DNA of 64,000 nt from an uncultured Lachnospiraceae bacterium (GTDB taxonomy: Bacteria; Bacillota; Clostridia; Lachnospirales; Lachnospiraceae): the NCBI GenBank assembly GCA_947643615.1, contig CANRWO010000012.1, forward strand, positions 1 to 64,000. The letters are read 5' to 3'. The notes under the pieces are model-generated. The model searched no databases and had not been told where the DNA came from. It saw nothing but the letters and a program-made list of their open reading frames with translations. Shown in pieces: positions 26,141-34,534 of this stretch; position 1 is the first letter of the stretch, and each line of letters starts with the position of its first letter. The position numbers and the translations under genes were made by a program.

Positions 26141-27754
26141 ATGAAACTGACTTTAAATGGGATACAGGCCGGAAAGGATTCCTATGAAGCGGCCGGCTAC
26201 AGGCTTCCGTCCTTCGACTATGAAGCCGTAAAGGAAAACACTTATTCGCGCCCCGTCTGGATCCACTTCGGCGCAGGCAATATCTTCCGCGCCTTCCAGG
26301 CCAATGTGGTGCAAAACCTGCTAAACGAGGGGGCCATGGACACGGGCCTCATCGCCGCCGAGGGTTATGACTATGAAATTATAGAAAAGAGCAACCGCCC
26401 CCATGACAACCTGTCCATCCTGGCCACTCTGAAGGCAGACAACACCGTGGAAAAAACGGTGGTGGCCAGCATTATGGAATCCCTGGTCCTGGACAGCGGG
26501 AACGAAAAGGAATTTTCCCGGTTAAAAGAGATCTTCGCCGCCCCTTCCCTGCAGATGGCAAGCTTCACCATCACAGAGAAAGGGTATGCCGTCACCGACG
26601 CCAAAGGCAATGTGCTGCCCGCCATTGCCGCGGACTATGAAAAAGGCCCCTCCAAGCCTGACAGCTATCTGGGCAAGGTGGTGTCCCTTCTGTACTGCCG
26701 CTATGAAAGCGGCCTTCCCATAGCCATGGTGAGCATGGACAACTGTTCCCACAACGGCGACAAGCTCCGGGCCGCAGTGCTGGCCTTCGCCAACGCATGG
26801 TGCGAAAAAGGACTGGCAGAAAAAGGGTTCCTGGAATACATAACGGATCCCTCCAAAGTATCCTTCCCCTGGACCATGATCGACAAGATTACCCCCAGGC
26901 CGGATGCCAAGGTGGCAGAAATGCTGAAGCAGGACGGCATAGAGGAACTGGATGCCGTCATCACCTCCAAAAACACCTATATCGCCCCCTTCGTCAACGC
27001 GGAAGAATGCGAATACCTGGTGATTGAGGACGCGTTTCCCAACGGCAGGCCCCCTTTGGAAAAGGGAGGCATCATCTACACGGACAGAGCCACCGTGGAC
27101 AAAGTGGAGAAAATGAAGGTCTGCACCTGCTTAAACCCCCTCCATACCACCCTGGCCGTCTACGGCTGCCTGCTGGGTTACACTTTGATCTCCGAGGAGA
27201 TGAAAAACCCCCTGTTGAAGAAACTGGTTGAAACCATCGGATACCGGGAAGGCCTGCCTGTGGTGGTAGATCCCGGGATCCTTGACCCCAGGGAATTTAT
27301 CGACCAGGTGGTAAATGTGCGTATCCCCAATCCCTTTATGCCGGACACCCCCCAGAGGATTGCCACCGATACCTCCCAGAAGCTTGCCATCCGCTTCGGC
27401 GAGACCATCAAGGCTTATGAGAAATCTCCCGAACTTGATCCCGGGGACTTAAAGCTGATCCCCCTGGTCTTCGCAGGCTGGCTCCGCTACCTCATGGGTG
27501 TGGACGACAGGGGCAATGTGTTTACCTGCAGCCCCGACCCCCTGCTGGAGTCCGCCGGCGCTTATGTGAAGGGTTATGAACTGTCCAATGAGCCCAAGGA
27601 TTTAAGCAGGCTGGATCCGCTGTTATCCAACGAAAAGGTTTTCGGCGTGGACCTGGCCAAAATCGGAATGGCCGAAACGGTAAAGAATTACTTTGCGGAA
27701 CTCTCCGCAGGGACCGGCGCCGTGGAAGCCACCCTGGAAAAATATGTAAAATAA
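26141..27754 (+). CDS. uxuB: Mannitol dehydrogenase family oxidoreductase, probable fructuronate reductase
   Basis: This NAD-dependent polyol dehydrogenase of 537 residues probably reduces D-fructuronate to D-mannonate, the step before UxuA. It has the family N terminus with FGAGNIFRAFQ (a nucleotide-binding variant), the ITPRPDAKVAEM segment and the substrate-binding KMKVCTCLNPLHTTLAVYG with its catalytic Lys. The start is the ATG at 26141 with AGGAG five bases upstream; the frame extends to 26105 without a site. The uxuA neighbour supports fructuronate over mannitol or tagaturonate as the substrate. A long terminator follows. Confidence 0.9.
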   Translation: MKLTLNGIQAGKDSYEAAGYRLPSFDYEAVKENTYSRPVWIHFGAGNIFRAFQANVVQNLLNEGAMDTGLIAAEGYDYEIIEKSNRPHDNLSILATLKADNTVEKTVVASIMESLVLDSGNEKEFSRLKEIFAAPSLQMASFTITEKGYAVTDAKGNVLPAIAADYEKGPSKPDSYLGKVVSLLYCRYESGLPIAMVSMDNCSHNGDKLRAAVLAFANAWCEKGLAEKGFLEYITDPSKVSFPWTMIDKITPRPDAKVAEMLKQDGIEELDAVITSKNTYIAPFVNAEECEYLVIEDAFPNGRPPLEKGGIIYTDRATVDKVEKMKVCTCLNPLHTTLAVYGCLLGYTLISEEMKNPLLKKLVETIGYREGLPVVVDPGILDPREFIDQVVNVRIPNPFMPDTPQRIATDTSQKLAIRFGETIKAYEKSPELDPGDLKLIPLVFAGWLRYLMGVDDRGNVFTCSPDPLLESAGAYVKGYELSNEPKDLSRLDPLLSNEKVFGVDLAKIGMAETVKNYFAELSAGTGAVEATLEKYVK

Positions 27755-27758
27755 ACCA

Positions 27759-27817
27759 AAGACCCCGCTGTGTCCACAAGGCGTAACATCTGCAGCCTTG
27801 CATCACAGCAGGGTCTT
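27759..27817 (+). terminator. Terminator of uxuAB
   Basis: A 14-bp stem (AAGACCCCGCTGTG with CACAGCAGGGTCTT, one mismatch) encloses a second CAAGG/CCTTG hairpin. ATACTTTT follows. It starts 5 bases after the uxuB stop. Confidence 0.75.
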
Positions 27818-27876
27818 ATACTTTTCAAAAATGAGCATTCAAAAAAAGGCTTCGCCTTGCATATGAATGAATCATT

Positions 27877-27940
27877 CTGCAAGGCAGATTTCCCACGGCG
27901 TAGCGGTGGCTACATCTGGGAAATCCAACACTGCAGATGG
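27877..27940. repeat. 64-bp structured intergenic repeat, copy 1
   Basis: This copy matches 32136-32199 closely (about 56 of 64 positions by eye). It is an imperfect palindrome with outer arms CTGCA/TGCAG, a second arm pair GATTTCCCA/TGGGAAATC, and an inner hairpin GTAGC-GGTG-GCTAC. Differences between copies mostly keep pairing in the inner stem. It sits between convergent genes, 43 bases past the stop of the MFS/spermidine synthase gene. Confidence 0.75.
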
Positions 27941-27982
27941 AAATTCAGCGAAATACAATACGGTCAGTACACTGGATGTGGA

Positions 27983-29599
27983 TCACAGGATGGTTTCCAG
28001 CACCCCCTGAATCCCATGTTCCTCATAGATCCCCTTGTAATAATTTACTTCGTCCATAATCAGGTCATCGATCACACGCATCCCCAGAAGCTCCACCGGC
28101 GCCTTATCGTCCGTCATCAGATAGCCTCCCGCCTGATAGGGCGTAAGATTGCCGGACACCCTTGCCATCATCTCCGCCAGCTCCCGGTTCTCCAGATCCC
28201 CCAGGCCTGCCGCCAGGTTTTCCGCCATGGCGCCGTTGTCGGAGGCAAAGAGTTCCCGGTTGGTGGATCCCTGGACGTCTATGGTATACACCTGCCCGAA
28301 TACGGAGGCTATGGTATCTGCAAGGTATTGGTTGATGTTGCCCTCTTCCCGGCCCCGCATGTTCATATTCACCACCATCACGCCGCCTTCCGCCAGATGC
28401 TCCTTCACCAGAGTGAAAAATTCCACCGAGGACATCTGGAAGGGGATCGTAATATCCTGGTAGGCGTCCACCATGATCACATCATACTTTTCCTCCACCG
28501 CATTTAAGTACGCCCTGCCATCATAGGTGGTGACGGGCACCGATTCCGGCAGTTGAAAATACGTCCTCGCCAGTTCCGTGATCTTCCCGTCAATCTCCAC
28601 GCCTTCCATATCCATCGCCCCGAAATAGCGGTTGCATTGGGTGGCGTAAGTCCCCGTGCCCATGCCGAGGATCAGCACGTTACATTGGCCGGGCTCCGGC
28701 TTCCCCGTCATCAGCGGCGCCGCCATGGCATAGTCATAGTACATGCCCGTCAAGGCCTGCTCCTTCACCAGCACGGACTGGACGCCAAAGAGGACATTGG
28801 TGGACAATACCACCCTCCGGCTGTCTTCCTTCACCTGCAGATAATTATAGACAGATTCCCCTTCGTAGGCCAAATCCTCTTCCCAGAAGGCAAAGCTGCC
28901 CGGCGCGCCCATAATGCAGCAAAGCACAAACAGGACGGAAGCAGTCACGCTTCCCGCAATGCCGCCTCGGGCGGCGCAGATTCTGCTGCTGACAAAATAA
29001 ATGATGCACAACCCCAGCAGGATTCCCGCGAAAATCAAAAAGGTCACGGAAGTCCCCACCGCCGGAATGGTGACAAAGGTGGGCACAAAGGTGCCGATAA
29101 TGCTCCCGATGGTGTTGAAAGCGCCCAGCGTCCCCACCGTCTTCCCGCTGTCCTCCAGGCTTTCCACGGAGTACTTTGCCAGGGAGGGCGTCACCGTCCC
29201 CAACAGGAACAGGGGAAACACAAAAATCACCATACAGGCCGCAAAAGCCGCCCAGATCAGGAAATTACTGTTCACTGCAAAAATCAGCACTGCGGAGATC
29301 CCTAAAATGATATATTTCCCCACCACCGGTATAGCGGCGATCCAGACCGCAGCCACCAGGATCCGGCCGTAGAGCCTGTCAGGATCCGGTTTCCTGTCGG
29401 CGCTCCTGCCGCCGTAGAGGTTCCCCAGGGCCATGGCGATCATAATCGTGCCGATGATAATGGTCCACACGATCTGGGAGGAACTGAAATATGGAGCCAG
29501 GAGCCTGCTGGCTCCCAGCTCCACCGCCATAACGGACATCCCTGCGAAAAATTCCGTGAGATACAGAAACAGTTTGTTATTTAATATAGGTTTTGCCAT
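27983..29599 (-). CDS. Fused MFS-like membrane protein / spermidine synthase domain
   Basis: This 538-residue protein has about seven transmembrane helices in residues 10-240, followed by a Rossmann methyltransferase-like spermidine synthase domain. The latter shows VLILGMGTGTYATQCNRYF (nucleotide-binding Gly loop), an acidic EGVEIDG at the end of strand 2 and IMVDAYQDITIPFQMSS in place of the usual DxxDP active-site segment. The fold is known as fused MFS/spermidine synthase; most members are uncharacterised. Its first 19 bases overlap the end of the aminotransferase gene upstream, so translation is coupled. The polyamine substrate is not certain because key aminopropyltransferase residues cannot be checked here. 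Confidence 0.88.
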   Translation of the reverse strand: MAKPILNNKLFLYLTEFFAGMSVMAVELGASRLLAPYFSSSQIVWTIIIGTIMIAMALGNLYGGRSADRKPDPDRLYGRILVAAVWIAAIPVVGKYIILGISAVLIFAVNSNFLIWAAFAACMVIFVFPLFLLGTVTPSLAKYSVESLEDSGKTVGTLGAFNTIGSIIGTFVPTFVTIPAVGTSVTFLIFAGILLGLCIIYFVSSRICAARGGIAGSVTASVLFVLCCIMGAPGSFAFWEEDLAYEGESVYNYLQVKEDSRRVVLSTNVLFGVQSVLVKEQALTGMYYDYAMAAPLMTGKPEPGQCNVLILGMGTGTYATQCNRYFGAMDMEGVEIDGKITELARTYFQLPESVPVTTYDGRAYLNAVEEKYDVIMVDAYQDITIPFQMSSVEFFTLVKEHLAEGGVMVVNMNMRGREEGNINQYLADTIASVFGQVYTIDVQGSTNRELFASDNGAMAENLAAGLGDLENRELAEMMARVSGNLTPYQAGGYLMTDDKAPVELLGMRVIDDLIMDEVNYYKGIYEEHGIQGVLETIL

Positions 29600-30630
29600 G
29601 TCTCAATGAGCCTCCTGTTCTCCTTCCTGGTGCGCACCGCGATCCTGAAATAGCGGTTGGAAAGATTTCTGAAATTGCCGCAGCTACGGATCATTATCCC
29701 CTCCTTCAGCAGGCATCTGGCAAGATCCGGCTTGGCCTGGAACAGGATAAAGTTTGCATGGGTAGGGTATACCTTGTCCGCCAGTCCGTCCCTGAGGGCG
29801 TCACACAGATAAGTCCGCTCCCTGGCAATCAAAAGCCTTGTCTTTTCCACGTAATCCCTGTCCTGTAACGCAGCCACCCCTGCAAGCTGTGCCGGCAGGG
29901 AAGTGTTCCAGGGCTGCATGCTGCCCCGCACCAGGCTCAAAATAGAGCTGTTGCCGCTGAGCATATACCCCAGCCTCATCCCCGGCATGCCGAACAGCTT
30001 GGTAAACGCCCGCAGCACAATGAGCCTGGAAAACCTGCCCATCATGCGTTTCATACTGTAGTTTTCTTCATCCGGCAGAAAAGGCAGGAAGCATTCGTCC
30101 ACGCAGAGCCATGTCCCTGTAGCTTCGCACTTTGCCGCAATGCGGAACAACAGGGACTGTTCCGTCATCTGCCCTGTGGGATTATTGGGGTTGCAGATAA
30201 AGACAATGTCCGTGTCCTCCTCAATGGCCGCCAGAATGGAATCCGGCGTGCGGAAACAGTCCCTCTCCCTCAGGTTCACAAATTCGGTCTGTCCCCCCAC
30301 GGCCTGCACCGCCCTGGCATACTCCTGGAAAGTGGGCGCCAAAGTAAGGCATTTCTTAGGCTTTACGGCAAAGCAGAGGGCATAGATCAGTTCCGCGGAC
30401 CCATTGCCCAGAAGCACATTCGAACTGTTTACCTTTTCCCATGCCGCCAACTCCCGACAGAGCTCCTCCCCCCGGTAATCGGGATACTGCCCCGACAGCT
30501 TGACTCCCCTGACTGCCTCTCCTATACTCCTTCTGGGCATGCCGAGAGGATTGCTGTTTACGGAAAAGTCAAGCTCCACCGAATTGTGATATACATCTCC
30601 GCCATGTACATATTCCGCTTTCTCTTTCAT
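29581..30630 (-). CDS. PLP-dependent aminotransferase, CobD/HisC-like
   Basis: This 349-residue fold-type I PLP enzyme resembles L-threonine-O-3-phosphate decarboxylase (CobD) and histidinol-phosphate aminotransferase. Its N terminus, VHGGDVYHNSVELDFSVNSNPLG, is the CobD-type opening. ICNPNNPTGQ, VDECFLPFL (PLP-pyridine Asp) and LRAFTKLFGMPGMRLGY (Schiff-base Lys in TKLF) follow. No cobalamin or histidine genes are nearby. It overlaps the membrane/spermidine synthase gene by 19 bases, which suggests the two work together, perhaps on an amine made by decarboxylation. The substrate is not known. Confidence 0.85.
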   Translation of the reverse strand: MKEKAEYVHGGDVYHNSVELDFSVNSNPLGMPRRSIGEAVRGVKLSGQYPDYRGEELCRELAAWEKVNSSNVLLGNGSAELIYALCFAVKPKKCLTLAPTFQEYARAVQAVGGQTEFVNLRERDCFRTPDSILAAIEEDTDIVFICNPNNPTGQMTEQSLLFRIAAKCEATGTWLCVDECFLPFLPDEENYSMKRMMGRFSRLIVLRAFTKLFGMPGMRLGYMLSGNSSILSLVRGSMQPWNTSLPAQLAGVAALQDRDYVEKTRLLIARERTYLCDALRDGLADKVYPTHANFILFQAKPDLARCLLKEGIMIRSCGNFRNLSNRYFRIAVRTRKENRRLIETWQNLY

Positions 30631-30815
30631 ACCGTTTCCCTCCTGCCCTTTTTCTTCAGAACTGTTATAGAACCAGTATTTAAAATGCCAAAGCCTGCGC
30701 AGATTCAGCCGCAGAATGTTTCAAAGTCCAACAAAACGGACTATAGGAAGCGCCTTTTTTCGCGTGATATATCTCTGTTACTTCTATCATACACCATCTG
30801 CGGCCTGAAAGCAAT

Positions 30816-31274
30816 TTAGGAATGCTTTTTCAAAAATCTTTTCACTGCCGCAGCCGCAAGGCTTACCGGCCTCCTTACCGGCCGCATAAGAAGCCATATG
30901 GAACAGGGGATCCGGTAAAACGGCGACCTCACATCAATCACCTTCCCTTTTCGGACCAGGGCCACCATCCTGCCCCTGATCTGGTCCGGCCTCAGAGGCC
31001 CTTCCACCTCCGTCTGGTTATCGCCTACCATATAAAACCCGGCGCCGTCCTTCCTGCAGATCCTGTGGATCACCAGGATACCGCCGTCGCGGCGGTACAG
31101 CGCCACGTCTCCCCTCTTCAGCTTTTCCGGGTCTTCCTTCCGCAGGATCACTTCGTCCCTTCCCGGCAGGATCACAGGATACATGCTGTAACCCTGGGGG
31201 CTTATCTGCACCGTTTTCCCGGAGTCCAGTATCTCTTCTATATTCTGATTCCGTACATGCATTCCCTTTTCCAT
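30816..31274 (-). CDS. S24/S26-like signal peptidase family protein
   Basis: This 152-residue protein has the type I signal peptidase fold. The Ser nucleophile region is PQGYSMYPVI, and a second conserved block, KRGDVALYRRDGGILVIHRI, corresponds to the GDxVxY...VHRI block of SipW-like (S26B) enzymes, where His replaces the usual Lys base. MVGDNQTEVEGPL matches the GDN motif. A C-terminal hydrophobic and basic stretch (about residues 119-145) may lie at the membrane, but there is no clear N-terminal anchor. The start is the ATG at 31274 after GGGAG. The protein substrate is unknown; nothing in the vicinity is an obvious partner. Confidence 0.8.
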   Translation of the reverse strand: MEKGMHVRNQNIEEILDSGKTVQISPQGYSMYPVILPGRDEVILRKEDPEKLKRGDVALYRRDGGILVIHRICRKDGAGFYMVGDNQTEVEGPLRPDQIRGRMVALVRKGKVIDVRSPFYRIPCSIWLLMRPVRRPVSLAAAAVKRFLKKHS

Positions 31275-31345
31275 CCCGACTCCCGTCCCATTGCCATGCC
31301 GGCGGCCGATCGCGCCCCTAAATACGCGCCCTTCCTAACTGCCAA

Positions 31346-31372
31346 AAAAGCAGGACGGTACATCCTGCTTTT
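31346..31372 (-). terminator. Terminator after the metallophosphoesterase gene
   Basis: A perfect 10-bp stem (AAAAGCAGGA with TCCTGCTTTT) and a 7-base loop are followed by a T-run on the minus strand. It lies 85 bases beyond the phosphoesterase stop and could also work on the other strand. Confidence 0.8.
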
Positions 31373-31456
31373 ATTATATCTGTTCCCGGTTTCCGTATAT
31401 TTCTCCCGGACAATCCTGTGCGGCAGCGCCGCCATCAGGAAAGCCTCCGCGCACAT

Positions 31457-32053
31457 TCACAAGTCGATATCAAAAATGTATTTTTCATATGCATTGACAA
31501 TCTGGGTCTCGTTATAGCTGGACAGGCGCGGGAATTTCCTTCCGTAATTCATGTGCACATGGCCATGCAGGAAATAGGCCGGCTTGTACTTATCCATCAG
31601 TGCCCGGAATGCGTCGAAGCCTCTGTGGGGCAAATCCTCGCCGTCGTTTACCTGATAAGCGGGGGCATGGGTTACAAGGATATCAAATCCCTTGTGGCGC
31701 CACAGCTTCCACCAGAGCTTCCGTATACGGCGGTACATCTCCCGCTGGGTGTACTGATGTATGCCGGGTTTGTAACGCACGGAGCCACCAAGCCCCAAGA
31801 TCCTCACCCCGTCATGCACATAAATGTCGTCCTCAATACTGATACAGCCGTCCGGCGGAACCTTCTCATACCGGTCGTCATGATTCCCATGCACATATAA
31901 AACCGGGGCATGGGTAAAAGTCGCCAGGAAGGATAGATACTGGGGTTTCAAATCCCCGCAGGAAATAATCAGATCAATCCCCTCCAGGTAGCTCCTGTCA
32001 AAATAGTCCCACAATAATTCAGACTCATGGTCAGCAATAGCCATTATTCTCAT
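31457..32053 (-). CDS. Metallophosphoesterase
   Basis: This small calcineurin-like phosphoesterase (198 residues) probably uses two metal ions. Motifs in order are ISCGDL (GDxx), YVHGNHDDRY (GNHD), VTHAPAY and HGHVHMNYG (GHxH). The first motif is IADHES where the family usually has DxH, so one ligand spacing is unusual. The start is the ATG at 32053 with AGGAA six bases upstream; a TTG one codon earlier is unlikely. The substrate is not evident. It lies downstream of the BMP-like gene but is separated by a structured repeat. Confidence 0.88.
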   Translation of the reverse strand: MRIMAIADHESELLWDYFDRSYLEGIDLIISCGDLKPQYLSFLATFTHAPVLYVHGNHDDRYEKVPPDGCISIEDDIYVHDGVRILGLGGSVRYKPGIHQYTQREMYRRIRKLWWKLWRHKGFDILVTHAPAYQVNDGEDLPHRGFDAFRALMDKYKPAYFLHGHVHMNYGRKFPRLSSYNETQIVNAYEKYIFDIDL

Positions 32054-32135
32054 CAAACGTTCCTACTTTTCTTATGATTTCTCTAGAGCGTGTACCATTT
32101 ATTTTCAGCCAAATGACGCAGAATGAATTTTCAGC

Positions 32136-32199
32136 CTGCAAGGCAGATTTCCGACGGCGTAGCGGTGGCTACGTCCAGGATATCTAACGCTGCAGATGG
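32136..32199. repeat. 64-bp structured repeat, copy 2, containing a stop codon
   Basis: This second copy of the palindromic repeat at 27877-27940 shares the outer CTGCA/TGCAG arms and the GTAGC-GGTG-GCTAC core. In this copy GACG/CGTC extends the inner stem, where copy 1 pairs TTTCCCA with TGGGAAA further out. The last codons and the stop of the BMP-like gene (stop at 32184) lie inside it, so the element has probably replaced or extended the original 3' end of that gene. Confidence 0.75.
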
Positions 32200-34127
32200 G
32201 ACGGCTCCTGGGTTTTGTCCAGTCCCTGCATCCGTGCCACCGCCTGGGCATTCTCGTTGAGGTCGGAAAGCTTGGGGATATTGCCCACCACATTGTCCAA
32301 CAGCCAATCCATGGTGATAATATCCTGGGGCGGAACGGCCAGGCCGGATGTGTTCATAGCCGTCCCGTCCTGGGCAATCAGCTCACCGGAAAACGGCATC
32401 AGGGTATCTGAGCAGATATCATTGCGCAGCAAATCTACCAGCCGTTTGGTCTGCGGGGGCAGGTCCTGGGAGCAGATCAGGTCAACCACTCCGGCGGATA
32501 TCCCCCACCAATAGCTTGTTGCCCGGCTTCCCGCAGCCGCATCTTCTTTCCATGTACCGTTCAGCACGATACGGATAATCTTTTCATACAGCTTTCCCCA
32601 GTGCCAGGTAGTCATCGCCAGATTATCCGGCGTCCCCCCTCCGACACAGTACAGGCCGAAATGCCGGGAAGCTTTATCCGGCGACGTCATATCCTGACCC
32701 ATTATGTAATTGATCTCAGGGTCGTCCGTAACTTTCACCTCACGGTCTTTCAGAGTACTCCAATCCAGATAGACCTTCGCATGGGGATTCACCATCCTGG
32801 CCCCCAGCGCAAAGGCATTGATGTTCGCGGCCATACCGTAAATCGGGTAATCCGCAATATAACCGATTTTGTTTGTGGCGGTCAGGGACCCTGCGATAAT
32901 ACCCGCCAGGAACTTCGCCTCATACATCCTGGCATAATATGTGCGCAGCGTGGGATGGGAGGTATTCAGCGAACAGTTCAAAATCTTCACATCCGGGTAG
33001 TTTGCCGCGATCTTCAAGCTGGCGGGCATCATCACCGGAGATGTAGTAAAGAGCATATTGTAACCGTCCTGGATAACCTTCTCCATACACTCCTGGTCAT
33101 TTTCACCGGCCACAATGTTCTCAAACGCAGCAGTCTCTATCTGCCCCGGGAAAACATTTTCCAGGTACAGACGCCCAAGCTCATGGCTGTAGGTCCAGCC
33201 GGATGTCCTGTGGGTCTTTTCGTATAAAAATGCAATCTTGACCTTATTCGCATTGTCCGGAAGGATCAGGTTCAACAGATTTTTATAAAGGGTGGGGGAA
33301 GCGTCTTCCTTCGGCGGATCCATTCGCAGCTCTATGGACTGCTCTTCCGTCAGCACCACAAATTCATCCCATACTTTGGCCAGGTCACGCTTCATCTCCT
33401 GGGCGGATTTCTGTTTGGTCTCCTCATAGCCGAACACGGTGAGGAAAGCCAACAGCGCATCTCCCACTGTAATAGGGAGCTTGCCGCCGCCCTTTGACTC
33501 AAAAGCCTTCCGGAAACGGGTGTAGACCGCTTCAAATTCCTGGCGGTCATCGGAAGTCCACTTTTCTCCCTTGGGCGTGCCCACCTGCTCCAAAAACTGC
33601 GCAAACCGGCCTTTTTCACTGAAATAGATAGAATAAATCCCGGCCACCTCGTAAAAATCCATAAACTCGAAATAAATGGCGTTTTCTTTCGTTTCACTCC
33701 GCTTGGGCACCACACGGATCACATTGCAGGGGACGCTGTAAGCATCCAGCGACTTCAGGACGCTGACGCGCTTGTTTCCTTCCAACACGTAAAACCGGCC
33801 CATGAATTCATATGTTTTCACGGGGTCACGCAGGCCTTCCTCCAAAAGGTTGGTATGCAGGTTCATCCACTTGGACGCAAACTCCGTCCCAGTATCTAAA
33901 AGGGGCATAAAATTAGCGGCGAAAGAGTTGGTCCGCCCTTTCGTCTTAGTCCCTACGATCAGCTCCAGGGGGATCTCACACAGGCCGATCTTCACCTCAT
34001 ACTCCACCTTGGTATAGGACAGGATCTCATCCAGGACAGGCAAGTACGGGTAATATCCTTTGGTGAGCCGGGCCCGGTATTCTTTCTGCCCGGATTTTAA
34101 TGCATTTGTATATTGTTCATATGACAT
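32184..34127 (-). CDS. BMP family substrate-binding-like protein with ParB-like N-terminal domain, cytoplasmic
   Basis: Residues about 300-570 match the Med/BMP family of nucleoside-binding proteins: KIAFLYEKTHRTSGWTYSHE, MLFTTSPVMM, YEAKFLAGIIAG and IGYIADYPIYGM. BMP proteins are normally exported lipoproteins, but this 647-residue protein has no signal peptide. Instead, residues about 40-150 contain a ParB/sulfiredoxin-like segment, GRFYVLEGNKRVSVLKSLDA, with flanking helices. It is therefore probably a soluble cytoplasmic sensor of a nucleoside-type ligand, not a transport component. AAAGGAGAG lies before the ATG. The last six residues are encoded by a mobile-looking repeat. The output of the ParB-like part is unknown. 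Confidence 0.82.
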   Translation of the reverse strand: MSYEQYTNALKSGQKEYRARLTKGYYPYLPVLDEILSYTKVEYEVKIGLCEIPLELIVGTKTKGRTNSFAANFMPLLDTGTEFASKWMNLHTNLLEEGLRDPVKTYEFMGRFYVLEGNKRVSVLKSLDAYSVPCNVIRVVPKRSETKENAIYFEFMDFYEVAGIYSIYFSEKGRFAQFLEQVGTPKGEKWTSDDRQEFEAVYTRFRKAFESKGGGKLPITVGDALLAFLTVFGYEETKQKSAQEMKRDLAKVWDEFVVLTEEQSIELRMDPPKEDASPTLYKNLLNLILPDNANKVKIAFLYEKTHRTSGWTYSHELGRLYLENVFPGQIETAAFENIVAGENDQECMEKVIQDGYNMLFTTSPVMMPASLKIAANYPDVKILNCSLNTSHPTLRTYYARMYEAKFLAGIIAGSLTATNKIGYIADYPIYGMAANINAFALGARMVNPHAKVYLDWSTLKDREVKVTDDPEINYIMGQDMTSPDKASRHFGLYCVGGGTPDNLAMTTWHWGKLYEKIIRIVLNGTWKEDAAAGSRATSYWWGISAGVVDLICSQDLPPQTKRLVDLLRNDICSDTLMPFSGELIAQDGTAMNTSGLAVPPQDIITMDWLLDNVVGNIPKLSDLNENAQAVARMQGLDKTQEPSHLQR

Positions 34128-34428
34128 ACGGAACTCTCCTTTCTGTCACAATCTAGCCGTTTTAAAATGATATGCGTCACTGTTATTTTTGCCGCTAAAA
34201 TCATATCATATTTTCACAAAATTTACCACCCAAATCTTTATTCCGCCTGTCAAATTCCTTTTCCCGCTGCTGTTTACCTGCTGCCATCAGATGTTTTCAC
34301 ACTGTTTCTGCGTGACAAACCCGGGACAACATACGTGAAATGGCTGTTTTTGCGATTTCTGTGCATCTGCTGCTGTGAACGGAGTGAACAATAACCTTTT
34401 CGCATATGGAAAAAAGCACTACAGAAAA
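34128..34428. other. Intergenic region, no gene seen
   Basis: This A/T-rich gap lies between the BMP-like gene and the alpha-galactosidase gene. It contains the upstream region of the BMP-like gene (a TTGACA near 34254-34249 on the minus strand without a well-spaced -10, and TATGAT words near 34200). I see no credible ORF or RNA. Confidence 0.3.
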
Positions 34429-34459
34429 CGACCGTGACGCCTTAATCGCATCACGGTCG
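34429..34459 (-). terminator. Terminator of the alpha-galactoside operon
   Basis: A perfect 9-bp stem (CGACCGTGA with TCACGGTCG) and a 13-base loop are followed on the minus strand by TTTTCTG. It lies about 75 bases past the alpha-galactosidase stop. Confidence 0.85.
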
Positions 34460-34534
34460 CAGGGACATCAAATCGTCCAAGTTATCCTTTTTATCTTTCG
34501 GAAACACCGATTATAACTCTGCCTGCAAAACGCC

